64,000 bases of DNA, from NCBI GenBank assembly GCA_964400355.1, contig CAYNTO010000004.1, positions 1 through 64,000 of the forward strand, written 5' to 3'. A program made the translations under genes and the position numbers. The DNA comes from JACKAL01 sp964400355. GTDB taxonomy: Bacteria; Bdellovibrionota; Bdellovibrionia; Bdellovibrionales; JAGQZY01. The notes under the pieces are model-generated. The model ran no database searches. It was given only the letters and a program-made list of their open reading frames with translations, and was not told the DNA's origin. Below, one piece after another: positions 63,239 to 64,000 of the stretch (the stretch's first letter is position 1; each line of letters begins with the position of its first letter).

Positions 63239-63729
63239 AATCTTACGCTTTTTTTGCCATTTCATTTTTAATTTCTAATGCCGAAGCCGCGCAGAAGCTC
63301 GCTCACTTTTCTCCCGGCGAATATGTTTTGCGCACGGGTGAAGAGAAGAACTGCCCAGCGGGGGAGTTTAGCGTTACCGACGATGGGGAACTGGCGCTCA
63401 CCGGCGTTTACCTCTTTGAACTTAAAAATTCTAAGGCGCGCGTGGCCGACAACCTGGACACTAAGGGCCAATGTTTTTATGACGGCGAAGACTCAATGGA
63501 CGTTGTAAATGATTCCACCATTTTGGTGAACAAAGAGACGTACAAATGTGGCGAGCTGACAAAGCACATTCTCACCCGAAAAGTGATCGTTAAAAAAGAT
63601 GTGATCAATCTTGAAGTCGAGCAAGAAGGCGAGCCCAAATTTAAATTTAGCTGCTCGTGGTTCATCGATAAGCGCAAAATCAATTCAGTAAAGGCGCCAA
63701 AGAAATCTAGAGCTACTCCATCGAAGTGA
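63229..63729 (+). CDS. Secreted hypothetical protein, 166 aa
   Basis: The start overlaps the previous stop by 10 bases, so the two should be made together. Signal peptide ends near NAEAAQ. Four Cys, beta-rich middle, and a basic tail (KAPKKSRATPSK). Being paired with a lysozyme-like protein, it could be a partner or inhibitor, but this is only position. Confidence 0.7.
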   Translation: MFIKSYAFFAISFLISNAEAAQKLAHFSPGEYVLRTGEEKNCPAGEFSVTDDGELALTGVYLFELKNSKARVADNLDTKGQCFYDGEDSMDVVNDSTILVNKETYKCGELTKHILTRKVIVKKDVINLEVEQEGEPKFKFSCSWFIDKRKINSVKAPKKSRATPSK

Positions 63730-63784
63730 TCTTTGGCAAACGAAGGCAACTGGTTACTTCCGTAGCGGAGGTAGCGGCTAAGAG

Positions 63785-63807
63785 TTCACTTCCGTTCCGG
63801 AAGTGAA
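63785..63807. terminator. Stem-loop in the 3' convergent region
   Basis: TTCACTTCC and its complement with a five-base loop, between convergent genes. No clear T-tract. Confidence 0.4.
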
Positions 63808-63822
63808 AAGAGGGGTCTCTAA

Positions 63823-63858
63823 GAATTCATGAATGCTTGAATTCGAGAATTCATGAAT
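63823..63858. repeat. Twofold GAATTCATGAAT repeat
   Basis: GAATTCATGAAT occurs at 63823 and again at 63847, 24 bp apart, with a near-palindromic arrangement that can fold. It lies between convergent genes. Confidence 0.55.
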
Positions 63859-63933
63859 CCTTAGTCCTTGCAGGGGCCCCGAGACACAATCCGATCATTT
63901 GCGATCAGACAACACCCGAAACTTCTTCGGTGA

Positions 63934-64000
63934 CTACTCGTCGAAGCGGCGGGAGTCGATCTTGCCAAGGGACTCGCCCATCGACTCGATCTCTTTTTTA
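63934..64000 (-). CDS. C-terminal end of a gene cut by the window
   Basis: The minus strand reads KKEIESMGESLGKIDSRRFDE and then stops (TAG at 63934-63936). The rest lies beyond the window. Family cannot be judged. Confidence 0.6.
   Translation of the reverse strand, partial: KKEIESMGESLGKIDSRRFDE

Noticed and set aside
1..64000. CRISPR array or rRNA genes
   Set aside because: No regularly spaced repeats of suitable length and no rRNA-like stretch were seen.

Overview
The window looks like chromosomal DNA of a Bdellovibrio-like bacterium (Bdellovibrionota). This is inferred from gene style, not proven: many small secreted or lipoprotein hypotheticals, a histone-tailed SWIB protein, a two-part STAS/CheX protein, a Rnk-MreB pair, and paralogous secreted proteins of unknown family. 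It is Gram-negative (outer-membrane barrels, RND efflux, lipoproteins). A run of exactly 100 N (61688-61787) marks a scaffold join.

Layout. 1-0.96 kb: a complete IS1-like element with inverted repeats, inserted against the stop codon of an M48 protease gene. 1-21.5 kb: ordinary chromosome with secreted hypotheticals, GNAT, lipocalin, MFS, CheX-like protein, YaeQ, LysR, a lytic transglycosylase-like protein, fatty-acid desaturase, SlyD, P-loop kinase, SWIB protein and a phospholipase-D family enzyme. 21.6-29.9 kb: the most unusual locus. A three-gene regulator operon (HTH protein, winged-helix protein, secreted protein) diverges from a four-gene operon encoding a secreted Hint-domain protein, a subtilisin-like lipoprotein, a membrane-anchored protein, and a 959-residue secreted protein with a MACPF-like N-terminus, leucine-rich repeats and Kelch repeats. 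Three copies of GTATCG-N6-CGATAC lie between the two operons. 29.9-38.4 kb: CDF and TauE transporters, a barrel protein, DUF4184, a secreted paralog, an HExxH protein, ClpP, and overlapping rnk-mreB.

38.4-61 kb: a visibly AT-richer accessory block dealing with metals. It starts with decayed genes and small orphan ORFs. A CsoR-controlled copper ATPase pair follows. Next is a seven-gene copper operon led by an ECF sigma factor and its probable anti-sigma; it includes a multicopper oxidase fused to an outer-membrane barrel. Divergent from it are periplasmic His-rich proteins and a DUF305 protein. Then come an ars cluster (arsR, acr3, arsC), a secreted agmatine/peptidylarginine deiminase-like enzyme, and a CzcCBA-like RND operon whose adaptor is very short. 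The sigma gene and the divergent operon share a promoter motif, TGTCACAAAT-N13-CGTAWTA, suggesting one regulon.

61-64 kb: a receiver-domain protein interrupted by the gap, tRNA-Gln(UUG), and small secreted proteins, one with a lysozyme-like core. The tRNA 3' end faces the metal block, but I found neither an integrase nor a duplicated tRNA end, so its status as an integrated island is only inferred.
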